Origin: Rhizophagus irregularis
Lineage: Eukaryota > Glomeromycota > Glomeromycetes > Glomerales > Glomeraceae
Direction of reading: 5' to 3'
NCBI RefSeq assembly: GCF_026210795.1
Contig: NC_089460.1
Span: forward strand, 1,364,001 to 1,428,000
DNA: 64,000 bases
Positions within the stretch are counted from its first letter, which is position 1; each line of letters begins with the position of its first letter. A model generated the notes under the pieces. The model saw nothing but the letters and a program-made list of their open reading frames with translations. It was not told the origin of the DNA and made no database searches. Position numbers and translations under genes: made by a program. Positions 50,141 to 62,527 of this stretch are shown here, in pieces.

Positions 50141-51100
50141 GGTTTTTTAAACGTTTAAAGGAAAAGAAAAAAAAATCTTTTTTTTTTTTTTGATGAAAAA
50201 ATTGAGAATAGAAATCAAAAATTATTTTTTTGTAAAATTTTTTTTTTTACAAAAAAATTCTGTTTATATATAAATGATCTTGATTATGTAAAAAAAAATC
50301 ACGAAAGGTTTTTTTTTTTCGAAATAAATAAATAAATAAAATAAATAATAATAAAGGGAAAAAAAAGGGAAATACTAGTCTTTTATATATAATTGTTATG
50401 AAGGAAAAGATGATAATAATAATTATAATAAAAATAATAGTAAAAATAATAAGTGGCTTTTTTTTTTTGCTTTTCAAACAAGTTTTTCAGTTTATATCTG
50501 TTTAAAAAAAAAAAAAATTTTTTTTTTCGTTTTTTTTTTATTTCGTTTTTTCTAACAAGTAAATTTTTTTTTTAGTTTTTTTTTTCTAATAAAAAAAGAA
50601 AATCAAGATTTTTTTTTCTTTATTTTATAAAAAAAATAAAAAAAAAATAAAAGATTATTGACAATGTACAAGGAAATAAAATCTTGACGACGAAAAAAAT
50701 CGCATCCAACTCACCTTCTTTATATATAAGTTTCTCTGATAATTCTTGATATTTGTTACTTTAAAATATTTAATATAAAAAATAAAAAAATATCACTATA
50801 ATACCCATAATATAAATGTGATAAAATGGCAATAAAATCACAATGTTTGTTTGTGTAAGACAAAATTTTTAATTCAGTAGTACTGTAAATGCCCCCGAAT
50901 TCACTACATAATATAAATTACAATATGCTCGGACTAATCACTAATCACAAGCCACTTTGCCACATATCACGTCCTTTACTAGCCATCCTCACTACTAAAT
51001 TAGGCGAAAAAATATATTTTTAAAAAAAAAATCATTATAAAGCTTGAGAAGGTACAATGTTCATTGTTTGATCCCTGTATGGAAAATATATTATAATTAA
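50141..51100 (-). promoter_or_regulatory. bZIP gene leader/promoter with possible 5' UTR intron
   Basis: On the minus strand a consensus donor AAG/GTGAGT at 50714 is followed about 110 nt later by a pyrimidine-rich TTTTTTTATTAG acceptor near 50600, so a spliced leader is possible. The leader is packed with long T and A runs. A nine-codon upstream ORF (MNIVPSQAL) begins at 51064. Whether any of this is transcribed cannot be told from sequence. Confidence 0.3.
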
Positions 51101-52708
51101 AGAAAAGGTCCCCAGTATTATAGGTATATATATAACATTGTGAAAAAAGTATTTATATATTGTGAAAAATAAATATATATATTGTGAATATATTTATATA
51201 CATATAAATTGGTCTTTTTAAAGGCAAAATAGGCAAGGTAAAAATGTCAGTAATTGAAATAAGATTAACGAAAATAAAAATGATTGGATAAGTAATTTCA
51301 ATCCCACGTTTCCCACGTTTTAAAATTAAAATTAAAATTTTTTTTTTTTTTTTTTAAAACGTTACTTATATTAAGAACTTTTTTACCCAGTAAATTTTTG
51401 TACCCATTAAAAAAAAAAAAATTTATATATAGAATCTATAAAAATTTCATCATTAAAAATTGCTTGAAACATCAAAGGGGTTACATACTATTTGATGAAA
51501 TTTAGTAATTACGTTCTTGTGCAACCAATTTACAAAATATACCAGGTAAAGCTTTGAATAATTGCCAATCATATTGCCTATTATAGGCGAACACAAAAAA
51601 TTGCACAATAATTCAATTATTTATAAATTTTTTTTTTCAGGTGAAACTTCTAATAATAGAAATTAATCAGAAAGTTGAAAATCCAGAATATTTTTTTTCT
51701 TATTATTTTTTCTTGGTATTTTTTTTTTTTGTGAAAGAATCCAATACAAGAAACTAATTGACCCCTGGTTCACAGAAAAGAAAAAAAAGAAAGAAATTTT
51801 AAGTTGTAAAGTGAGTACAAGAATGATAAATAGTAAATCATATAAAATTACTTTGAATCTGGAGATTGAATGAACTCCTTGGCATTTACGGAGTGCGGAG
51901 AGAGCGGTGGAACAGTTGAACAGATTAGTAAATAAGAAATAAAATAAGGTAAATGTTAAGATAATCGCCACGTTTTTTTTTAGTTTTTTTAGCTAATGCC
52001 TGACGTTAACTGCTAACGGTATTTTAAAAATTCTGAAACATGAATTGTTTGTAACTTCTAGAAAGATTATCGGAGTTTTCTTTGTAAAAAAAAAAAAATT
52101 TTTTTTTATTTTAAGGGTTGATGATCCGATCATTATAATTTTTTAATTTGTTGTGCTTTGCGTTTTGCGTACAAAAAAAATATATATATAATATATCTAT
52201 TAGAACAATTATACATAATTATTAATTATTTCAACAATAATATAAAACTCCTTTGACTAATTAATGATTTCCGCTTCCTAAACTTAAAAAAATTTTTCAT
52301 CACAAATTGATTTCTATAATCTCTTTTTCTTGGTCTTATTTGGCGTAAATAGTTGAATACTTTTTTTTCTTTGTTTTTCTCACCTGAAACGTTACCCTCA
52401 TTTCCCCGCGGTACACATTTACATCACATTATCACACATTTAGCATTTAGAATCTGCCATTATAAAATTTCCTGTTTATATGTTAGTTCATATAATAAAA
52501 ATGCCACGTTTTATATAAACTTGAGTTACATGTCTGCTGATTCTGTTGATACTTTTCTTTAAAGGTGAATAATTTACCTTTACCGCATGTAACAGTTTTA
52601 TTTTTTATGCAACGATATGCAAAATGATCGACACGTGCTGTCATTCATTTTTAGTAAAGCCCTACGTTTCGAAAGTTTTTCTTTATTATTTTATGTAATA
52701 GATTTAAA

Positions 52709-52801
52709 ATGAGTCATAGTACGTCTATGATGAGAAGAAAATGCGATTATTGTTATCATGAAATTATCACAATGATACGACAATGTAACGCGAGAAATTG
52801 A
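52709..52801 (+). pseudogene. Possible relic of a cysteine-motif (CxxC...CNAR) leader
   Basis: A 30-codon ORF, MSHSTSMMRRKCDYCYHEII then TMIRQCNARN and stop. The CxxC and CNAR spacing recalls the CxxC...WCxxCNAKR segment that precedes many glomeromycete kinase-like proteins, but it is three residues short and isolated. Offered as a possible fragment only. Confidence 0.25.
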
Positions 52802-55800
52802 AAAAAAACTTTAAAATTCAACAAATATAGTTGACAAAACATTTTTTTTTTTTCGTTGTTTTAAAAAAAGAAAACTAATAATTAAAATTCAATTGAGAAA
52901 AATCTCTTATTGTACATAAGGGAAGAAAATTAATTCCGAAGTTCATTAAAATTTTTTTTTTCGCGTTAAAAATAATATATTTATGTTATAATATTATTTG
53001 TTCATCCATCTATTTATTTATTTATGCATATTTCAAACAATTTCTTGTGACTCCTACAGTAACAAATAAATTCTTGTTCCCCATTAAAAAAAAAATGCAT
53101 TTTTCAGGAATAAATTGAAGATGATCGATCCCTTTTCATATTTTTTAATTAACCGTATTAATTCGTAATTAAATTTTCTTTGTTCTTATTGTCATGTAAT
53201 CTATCTAACATACATATTATGTATTGTATATATATATTTTTTATGAATATTATATTATCTTAATTGTAAAACAGGATAAAATTCATATGAAAAAAAAAAA
53301 ATGTATTACAAAAAATCGGATGACAAAAAAACGGATGACAAATTCAAAAAAAAAATAAATAAATAATCGGATTATAAATAATCGGATTGCAACACCGAAA
53401 TAATGATGGTTCAATAAAGGGGTTAAATTCATATATTTATTAAATTGTTTCAAATTTTAAAGTATTTATGTTATACATTATTTAATACATGAGATAACTT
53501 TATTATTATAAAGTTATAAGTTTTTGTTTATTTGTTAACGCGAACATAATAACAACATGATAACATGATATTATTGATATACAATATCAATTTCTTTTTT
53601 AATCGAAGAAATCTTTAAACAAATGAGGTTAAAAGGTTTTTTAAAAGGTTCTAATTAACGAACCTTAATTCCGGACTTTTCTCTCCGTGACTTTTTTTTT
53701 TTTCCTCTTCTCTTTCTTTTAATATAAACTCATTTTCTAATAATAAATTAATTAAAAGCATATATTAATTTTCCTAATATGAAATAATTATCTTTAATAA
53801 GGTGATAATGAACATAATGAACTTTTTTTTTTTCATTCATTTTCTTAACGCGTTTCAAGAGAGATGTTCCAATTGTTTTGGGGGAACGCGCCAATAAATC
53901 ATTTGTTTACAAAATAAATGTGATTCTCTCATGAATTGTTTCCCCCAAAATATGAATTTGTGATCATAAGACCTATAAATTACGTTAGATAGCTTTATTT
54001 CGAATTTTCTATATAAATCAGAAAAGATTATGATTGGAGTTTCAATAATAAATAAATATTTTTCAAACTAAACAATCTAAGCATTTTTATATTTCATTTT
54101 ACACAATAATTAAAAATTGTTCATTATAAAATCACAAATCACAATTAAAAATTGTTTCAATTTTGATTAACCTTACATGTAAGTACGCGTTATCACAGTG
54201 AGATTGGTTTATAAATTTGTGATATAAAACATATATTTTTAAACTAAAACAAGAAATTTTAGAAATTTTCGAATTTTTAGAAAACCAGGGACGTTTGTAC
54301 TTTTGTTTGAATCTATTTTTATATGCGTACACGTATGTCAGTTACGTCAGTTTTAAAATTTTTGATGAGGAAGTATAGAAGTATAGGTGTATAGGAGTAC
54401 GGAATTATAGGAGTACGGAGTTCGGAAGTAAATTGTAATCCGCAGTAATAATCAAAAAAAAAAAAAAAATAGATTAATATTAATCAACAATAATTAATAA
54501 TAATTAATTATGATTTACAATTTTCGATTTTTTTAAAAAAAAAATTCTTTATTTTTTATTTTTTTAATAATAAATAATAATAAAAACTTTAATAAATTTA
54601 AAATAGCTTTAATATTTCTTTTAATCATCTTTTAATATACTTTTAATATTGTAAACTTGTAAATAATGGAATTTCCGATAATCAAAACAAGAAATTATTA
54701 TTATATATATAAAAAAATTTGATTTATCATCAGATGTAAATAATTATTAATATTTTAAAATATTCGGAAAATAATCCGGGATCAATATTTTTCCAGAAAA
54801 TATGAGTAATTATTTATTTCGGAAATTTAAAAAATATGAAAATATTTTCCAAGTAAGGAATAATGCAATTAAAACGTTTTGAGAAACAAGAAGTGATACA
54901 AAAGTACTTGAATGCATATTGACATGCAATGGTGACATTTCACCTGTGTTAATCCAATTATTTGAACAATGATGCAGTATCCCGGTTTAAAAAAAAATAG
55001 TATCCTTTTTTTTTTAAAAAAAAAAATAATAATCATTTAAGGGAATTTCAAAAGAATAATATATGTATGGTAACAATATACCAATCTGATAATATTTTGA
55101 TTGAAAAATCCCTTATGGAATATATTATAATATATATATATATATTATATATATAATTATATATATATTTCTATATTATATATGTATATATCTATATTAT
55201 ATATATATCTATATTTTTATATATTATATATGTATTATATGTATGTATATAATTTATATATTTTATCAAAATAAATTCATTGGAAATAGTAAAGTAATAC
55301 GAATTTATAAAAAATATGGGTTCAAATAATAATAATAATAAATTAAATTAATAGTTATTTTGAAGTTCCCCTGTTTAATATTTAAGACGTATTACATATT
55401 ACATCATTATTAAATAAAATGTCCAAATGTCCCATGCATAGATATTATAAATCCGTTGGTGGCTTGGCAACAACGCTAAACTTCGCCATCAAGAAGCAAT
55501 TCATAAAAAAAAAATGAATTTTTATTGCCACGTACAACCTTATTAATCACAATCACATTAAAAGCCTTTGTATTCTTCTTTATGATCCAAAATAGCATTT
55601 GTGAGACAATTTTGTGGGAAATCGCATCATCTTATTTGATCAAAAACCTGATCGGCCGAAAGTTTTCATGTCACGTGAAATCCTGAAAGTGTGACAGAAT
55701 GAATGGGATCCAACTTTAGATTTCAAAAAATCGAGACCTCCCTACCATCCAAAAAATGAAAACAATATCAAAATATGGTTTTTCATTTTAGGTAAAAAAT

Positions 55801-57480
55801 AATAAATGCAAGTTTATCCATTTTTTACTTTAATTATATTGTTACAAAATCATCACAAATTGAACTAAAAAAATTTTTTTTTTTATCATTATATTATATC
55901 ACAAATTAAACCAATCTAAATCTTTTCATGCAACTGAACTTTTTGAGGATGAGATAATTGGTTGAACTTAAACTTCATTGACATCATTTAATTTACTTAC
56001 TGTAATCCGTTTTTGTAAATAAAATGATTATAATTTTTTTTTTTTTTTAAAAATAAAGAAGAAGAAGAAAAATTTGAATTATCATTGTTCTTTTCTTTAT
56101 ATAATAATTATTTGATAATAGTACATATATAGTACATATATACAAATATAATCTCTTTATTACAAAAATAGTAATAATATTTAAATTTAAATTTTAATAA
56201 TAAATAATAAGCATAAAATTCTAATTTTAAAAATATTTTCCGATCGATTTCAATTTCTCAATAAACTTATAAAAAAAGATTTCAATTGGTTAAATTAACT
56301 CTCGCATAATACTATCTTAGGATAATAAGTTAAATTTATTTGTTTTTTTTTTCTTACATAATAAAATTTATCATTGGATGAAATAAAAATAATATATAGA
56401 AAGAAAGCATTTGAATAAAAATATGTATATTGACATCAAGATTTGTTGAAATAATGAAAGAAATTACGCAACTTTAACATATTGATTAAAAAAAGATTAG
56501 ATATTTCTTATCATTGTTTATTTTTAATTCCCTTTTTTGAAATTTCCTTTTTACAAAAGTATAAAAGGTTTTTGTTGAATTAACTAACAAGAAGAAATGA
56601 ATTTAACCAATCAATTTTAGCTTACGTTTGAATGTTTGATAACAAACATCATACAAGAACCCATCATATTCTGTGAAATGGTTAATATGATAAAAAAAAA
56701 AGAAAAATTTCCATATTTCCATTCCAGATAATATAATAAATAAAGATTACGCAGATTAAAGCAGGTTTAAGCGGAAATTAAAAAGATATGTGTATTGTAT
56801 ACAAACAAAAAATTCAAGCCACATTCCTGTTCTTTTTTTTTAATTCATAAAGAATCTGAAGTTGTGCATGTGTTTCTTTTTGTTTTTAATTTCCAAACAA
56901 ATGAAATTACGAAAACTTTCTTTTTTTATTGTTTCTAAAAATATATTTCGAAGGATATTACGAAATACGGAACAACGTTTACCAGTTATACTTAATTCTT
57001 GATTATTTCTGCAAGCAGAGATAGATTTTATTATCAAAGAGATTATTTAAAAATTTTTATTGGTTTATTATATGTGATGACGTTATGTCAATATTTTTAA
57101 TTTGATTATAATTGCATGAATGTATATGTTATGTTAACGACAATATCTAGCAAAACATTCGGTATAACTTTTCCTTTTATCTTTTTTATACATGTTTTGT
57201 ATAGACTTTCATTGGTACAACTTTAAGCATTGCGCGAGAATAAGCATGCAAATCAAGATTCCTTTTCTTTTAATGCATTAATATGCAAGTTCACCATGAG
57301 AATTATGATGTTCCAAATTTGTCATGGTTTGAATTATTAATTTTGGTTATTTGGTTACAGTACACGGTTACACAACTTGAATAACTGCGCCAATTTCTTT
57401 TTTAACTTGTTTCAAAAAAAAAATTATTATTTACCAGGTATACCGTTGTATCAGTTAATTATAAGAATATTTTTACGTTA

Positions 57481-57552
57481 TAAATTCTATTAAAATTCTA
57501 TTAAAATTCTAATAATTCTATTAATTCTATTAATTCTATTAATTCTATTTAT
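57481..57552. repeat. 10-11-bp tandem repeat (ATTCTATTAA type)
   Basis: Seven or so imperfect copies of ATTCTATTAA, the first ones carrying an extra AA. Simple array in non-coding DNA. Confidence 0.8.
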
Positions 57553-59819
57553 TTATATTTACTTTTTTCTAAATTCTTTTTGAAATTCTCATAGTCTCGA
57601 AATAAAATAATATTTGAATAATATTTAATCATAATTGTATTTGATGCATGCGTAATTTCATCAGTTCGAATTCAGAATTTTTAATTAGATTTTTCTTTTT
57701 TTAAAAAAAAATATTGATTAGAATTATGTTAAATTCATGTTATTTAAGCGCATATTGTTTTTATGTTAAAAGTCAATCTTTAATTTAACATTATGATGAA
57801 ATTTCTTATTATATTTTATCACAACGTGTAAATATAATACGTAATAATACATACTTTAATGTTTACTGCGGGTAATTCGCATGACCAGATGTGTGGAATT
57901 GATTTACATTTGACAAAATTTGACACGCGCTAAAAATATGTGATAATTTCGAATTACGGTAAATCACTATATAATATATTATATATATACATATATTTGT
58001 ACTTTAATAATCCAGGATTGATGGAAGATGATGTAATTTCTAATTATTATCACCAATAATAACAAATCATGATAAAAATGAAAATAATCTTTATGTTTAT
58101 CGGGATACAATTTATTTTTTGTCGTTATCTATTATAAATATTAAATCATTATAATCATTCATGTAATGTAAAAGAATGAATTTAATAAAAAGGAGGGAGG
58201 TCTTTTGATCTATTGATGCAAAATTTATTTTTATGTTTATACTGAAGAAGGAGAACTGGTAGCTCATATGGCATAATATGAAGTGACCATCGAATGTAAC
58301 GCAACAATTGATCTTTCTTTGCGAATCTTGACTGTTTTCAATATATTGAATATATTGTTAAAACGGAAAATTTTATCTCCGAAAAAAAAAATTGCATTTT
58401 AATTTTCCATTTATGAAAAATAACCTGACAAGTCGTCAAACATACGATTTATAATTAGTATTATTTTGATTGTAAGATAAAAAAAAAAAACCTGATTTTT
58501 TTTTTATTTTTGTTATTTTTTGTTTTAGTTTGTTTTAGTTTTGTTTAGTTCAAATTTTATTGGTTTATTTTGATTTGATTTTGTAAAAATTAGTATAAAA
58601 AAAAATTATATATATATATATATATATTACATATATATAATATATATATATATTTATTTATTTATTTATTATTCTATTCTATTTTATTTTTATTTTATTT
58701 TATTTTATCTTTTTTTTTATTCTAATATATCTTTTTTAATAATATCTTTTTTATTATCTATTACTTATCTTTTTACTTACTTTGTTTGTAATTTGAAAAT
58801 TCCTTTTTTTACTTTGTTTTTTTTTTGTATCGCAAACAACAAGTATTTTTTTTTTTCATCGTCAATCACACACACAAAGTTTCAAGTTTCATACTCACAA
58901 TCTTATCATGAAGAGAAAATTCTTACTTGTATTCCAAATTTCGAGAATATTATAAAATTCTAATGTACTTTATAATACTATAATATAATTAATATAATTT
59001 ATATGATTTTAAATTTACCTTTTTTCGTTAAAGTGGAGATCGGATCTATTTACGCGATTGTCCGCGTTCTTACTTCAATCATTTTAATAAAGCAAACTAA
59101 TCGTTTTTTTTTTATTACACAAAAAAAAAATACAAGAAAAAGAACTCTAATTTATTTTCTTATCGATTAGTACATACAGTAGTAATTAATAGATAGTAAT
59201 AGAAATACAACGTTTATATATATGATAAATACAACGTAATATATATATATATATATAATACGTTAATATATATATGAGATATACACACAATAACACAATT
59301 AACACATATACTGTATAATAATACACAGATATACACAATCGAATAAAAAAAAAAATTCACTAAATTTAAGATTTTCACACAAACTTTTAGGAGTAACAAT
59401 ACACAACAGGCTGAAAAAAATTTTTTTGGTAAAAAAAAATAAAAAATATGAAAATAACAAAATCCCTTTTAATTACAAAAATGGTTTAATAATCATATAC
59501 TATATATTACAATTTTCAATCAAAAAAAAAAAAAAAATTTTTTTTTTTAATCATTTAATATATATCATTTAATATATATCATTTTAATATATATCATTTT
59601 AATATATCCTTTCTCCCCTTTAACTTTTTTGTATCTCCAAATCAATCACTCAAAGCAACGTTGCAATTTTAATTGTCACTTTATATATATCCTTTTTAAT
59701 TAATCAATATTCCAAATTTACTTTACAGGTGAAGGGGGAAAAAACATGTTTCATGTAAAAAAAAAAACAAAACAAAAAATAAAAAGTGGCTTCATGAAAA
59801 ATAATTTCGATATTCGGAT

Positions 59820-59990
59820 ATAAGTATCACGTGATCTAACGGGCCGAAAGGTCGGCCGTAGATCTTTCATAGTAATTGAGTAGTACATATGCACAATATT
59901 TAAATTAAACGGCCCCGTGGCGCTTCACCCGCGTTATCACGAGATTTGTGAAACTATGACGCGAAAAAAACCAAGTGGCGCAAGAAAGTT
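59820..59990. other. GC-richer island with hairpin and E-box
   Basis: Stands out in a very AT-rich region. It contains TCACGTGA, then GGCCGAAAGGTCGGCC (a short hairpin with CGGCC arms), and GGCCCCGTGGCGCTTCACCC. A plus-strand open frame from 59917 starts with GTG and shows no known domain. It could be an enhancer, an old transposon end or a gene remnant. Confidence 0.35.
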
Positions 59991-61674
59991 ATTACTCATA
60001 TTTAGTTATAAAGTCATTTTGTTGAATGATTTAGAATGCTGTAACAAATTAATTAGTACTACAAAAGATAACATTGATAACATAATTTATTCAACTCGCT
60101 CAAACTTAATATCATTCAATTTCATTCATTGTACCAAATTGTTTATAAATCGACTAAAAATATATGGTGTACTTATAAATTAATTAATATTTTGCATCAT
60201 TTTTAATGGACAAAAGTTCATTCTGTTAACTTTATGACTTTTTAAAGTTATTTTACAATGATTTCCGATTTTCCGAAAAAAAAAAAAAATTAATTTAACC
60301 GGAAAAGTATTTATTAAAACAACAAGAAAGGGAATGGCTAGTTTTTATACTTTTATCTAGAATTCCTTGTTTAACGTTTGTTTATACTTTATGGTTTATA
60401 TATATAAAAATATTTTATATAATTTAATATATATATATATATAATATATATATAATTATCATATGATTTAATTAATGAAGGTTAAAAAAGTAATCATCGA
60501 ACTAGCCTAATATACAATATTCAATGAGATGATTTAAATGATGCGATTTAAAATTTCTATAATGTATAATTCTTCGTAATAAACATGTGATTTTTTTTTT
60601 AATTATTTCTCAATAAGTTGCCATATTTGAACATTCTTTTTACAAATATCACATATTATTTATTATATGCGGACTTATCGATATATCATGTAAATCATGT
60701 ATAATTTACAATATAAAAATACAATAAATACAATAAAGATCGAAACTTAATTATCGATCATTGAAAAAGTTAATACTTTTGAGATGGATTGATTTTGATA
60801 ATCATCATACAAAATATTATGATCAAAAAAACCTTGTATTATTTAGAATACATAATAAGTAAAGAACTTTTTTTTTACTCTTTTGAAATAAATAAATATG
60901 TATCTCACGCCCTTCGTTCTAAAAATAGTTACTCATGCCCCTATCGTATTATTATTTAAATATTTTTGAATTAAAATCCCAATATCACATCATTTCACAT
61001 GAAATTTTGGATTTTGTATAACACGTGATATATGAATTGTATCGTTTTATAAAGTTATTATATACATTATATACCGTACGAGCCTCAGAGCTAATCTACT
61101 TCAAGGATTTTGGTTACAAGCGGCTTGAATTACAGGAGGCTTAAATTAATATTAGTATTTTCGATTACTCATAATGGAAGTTATCGTTACCTGTTTATAA
61201 TATCAAACTGGCTTAAATAAAATCAATTTTCATTTTGTGAAGACTGAAGTCACTAAAAATGTACGTCCTCAATAATATTTAAATCGTCGAATTTCACGAA
61301 TTATATATAACCCATTCTAATATACATGAAATAATGCAGCTAGATTAGCCGATTTTTGTTGGAATTCTATCTAATTGCTGACCAGTGTTAGCAACCAAAC
61401 TGCAATCTATTGCGGGAAATATAAAACATAATTATGCGCCTGTAAAGCTTTATTATAATGTCATTGTAAGAGTATTTTTATCAAAGATTATCTTTACCAA
61501 AGAGTATTTCGTATTTTTACCAAATATTATTTCTACAAAAGAGCATTTTTACCAAATAGTATTTCCACCAAAGAGTATTTCTTTTCAAACGATATAAACG
61601 ACATCGTAAACGACATCTACTTTATCCCCCGTATAGATTGGCTTCCGGTGAATCGAAGTCATAGTTATTAATTT

Positions 61675-61860
61675 ACGGTCTAACCTCGATATACCGATAT
61701 TCGAAATACCGACATACTATTAAAAAACTTATGTGAAAACTTGATATACCGATAAAATTTTATTTTCCCACTATTATGTGTGAGGACATATAAACATCGG
61801 TATTTTCCCAATATATGTGTGAGGACATATAAATATCGGTATAACTTTTGATATAACGAT
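61675..61860. mobile_element. Truncated transposon-like sequence with a 39-bp tandem duplication
   Basis: Begins with ACGGTCTAACCTCGATATACCG, similar in shape to the CAGTCAGACCTC terminus of the MITE at 1778, followed by repeated ATACCGATA motifs. A 39-40-bp unit containing TATGTGTGAGGACATATAAA is present twice in tandem (61762-61801, 61802-61840). The opposite terminus is missing or too diverged, so it is probably a decayed copy. Confidence 0.4.
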
Positions 61861-62460
61861 ATTTCCTAAAAATTTCATATATGTCCCGACATATCAAATA
61901 TTCTATTCTTGCTCCATCGCATACTTTCTCTTTTAATATTAATTTATAATTCTTGCTTCATTGCAATACTCGATCCTACAAAATTTTCAGCTTTTGGCCG
62001 TGGATGATCCATTTTGATTGGTTAAAATACATCATTTTATTCGTATATTTTCTCTCGTAAACTTGGGATACCTGGTATAAAAAGTCTAAGCAAAAGTAAG
62101 CAAGTTGAATAATTTCCATGATTTGATTTCTGTAAATATTTTGCTATACAAGATTTTCTATACAAGAAATGGAATAAATAACATTTTAAATAAGGTATAA
62201 ACAAAAATTTTAAAGTTATGTGTCCGACTTGAAATTTTCCAATAATAGAAATTTATTATAACCTTTAAATGGGATTAATAAATTATTTAATATTATTATA
62301 TCTTTATTTATAAAAAAATTTTGCCAGTAACGTTTTTCGTTGTAAAGTACATTACTTTTTAAGTACATTATTTTTTTAAAAAGTACATTTTTTGTTGAAA
62401 ACGAAAAACTCTCATAAATATTTTTTTTATATCATAAACCATTTTTTTTACTCGTAAATA

Positions 62461-62527
62461 TTTTAACAAATCCAACAAAAATCCAACAAAAATCCAACAA
62501 AATCCAACAAAATCCAACAATCCAACC
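62461..62527. repeat. 10-12-bp tandem repeat (TCCAACAAAAA type)
   Basis: Six copies of TCCAACAAAAA shortening stepwise to TCCAACAAAA and TCCAACAA, next to a long A/T block. Non-coding simple array. Confidence 0.85.

Noticed and set aside
61385-61597. 70-codon plus-strand open frame rich in F and I
   Set aside because: It covers a degenerate tandem repeat (ACCAAAGAGTATTT-like) and has no recognised family.
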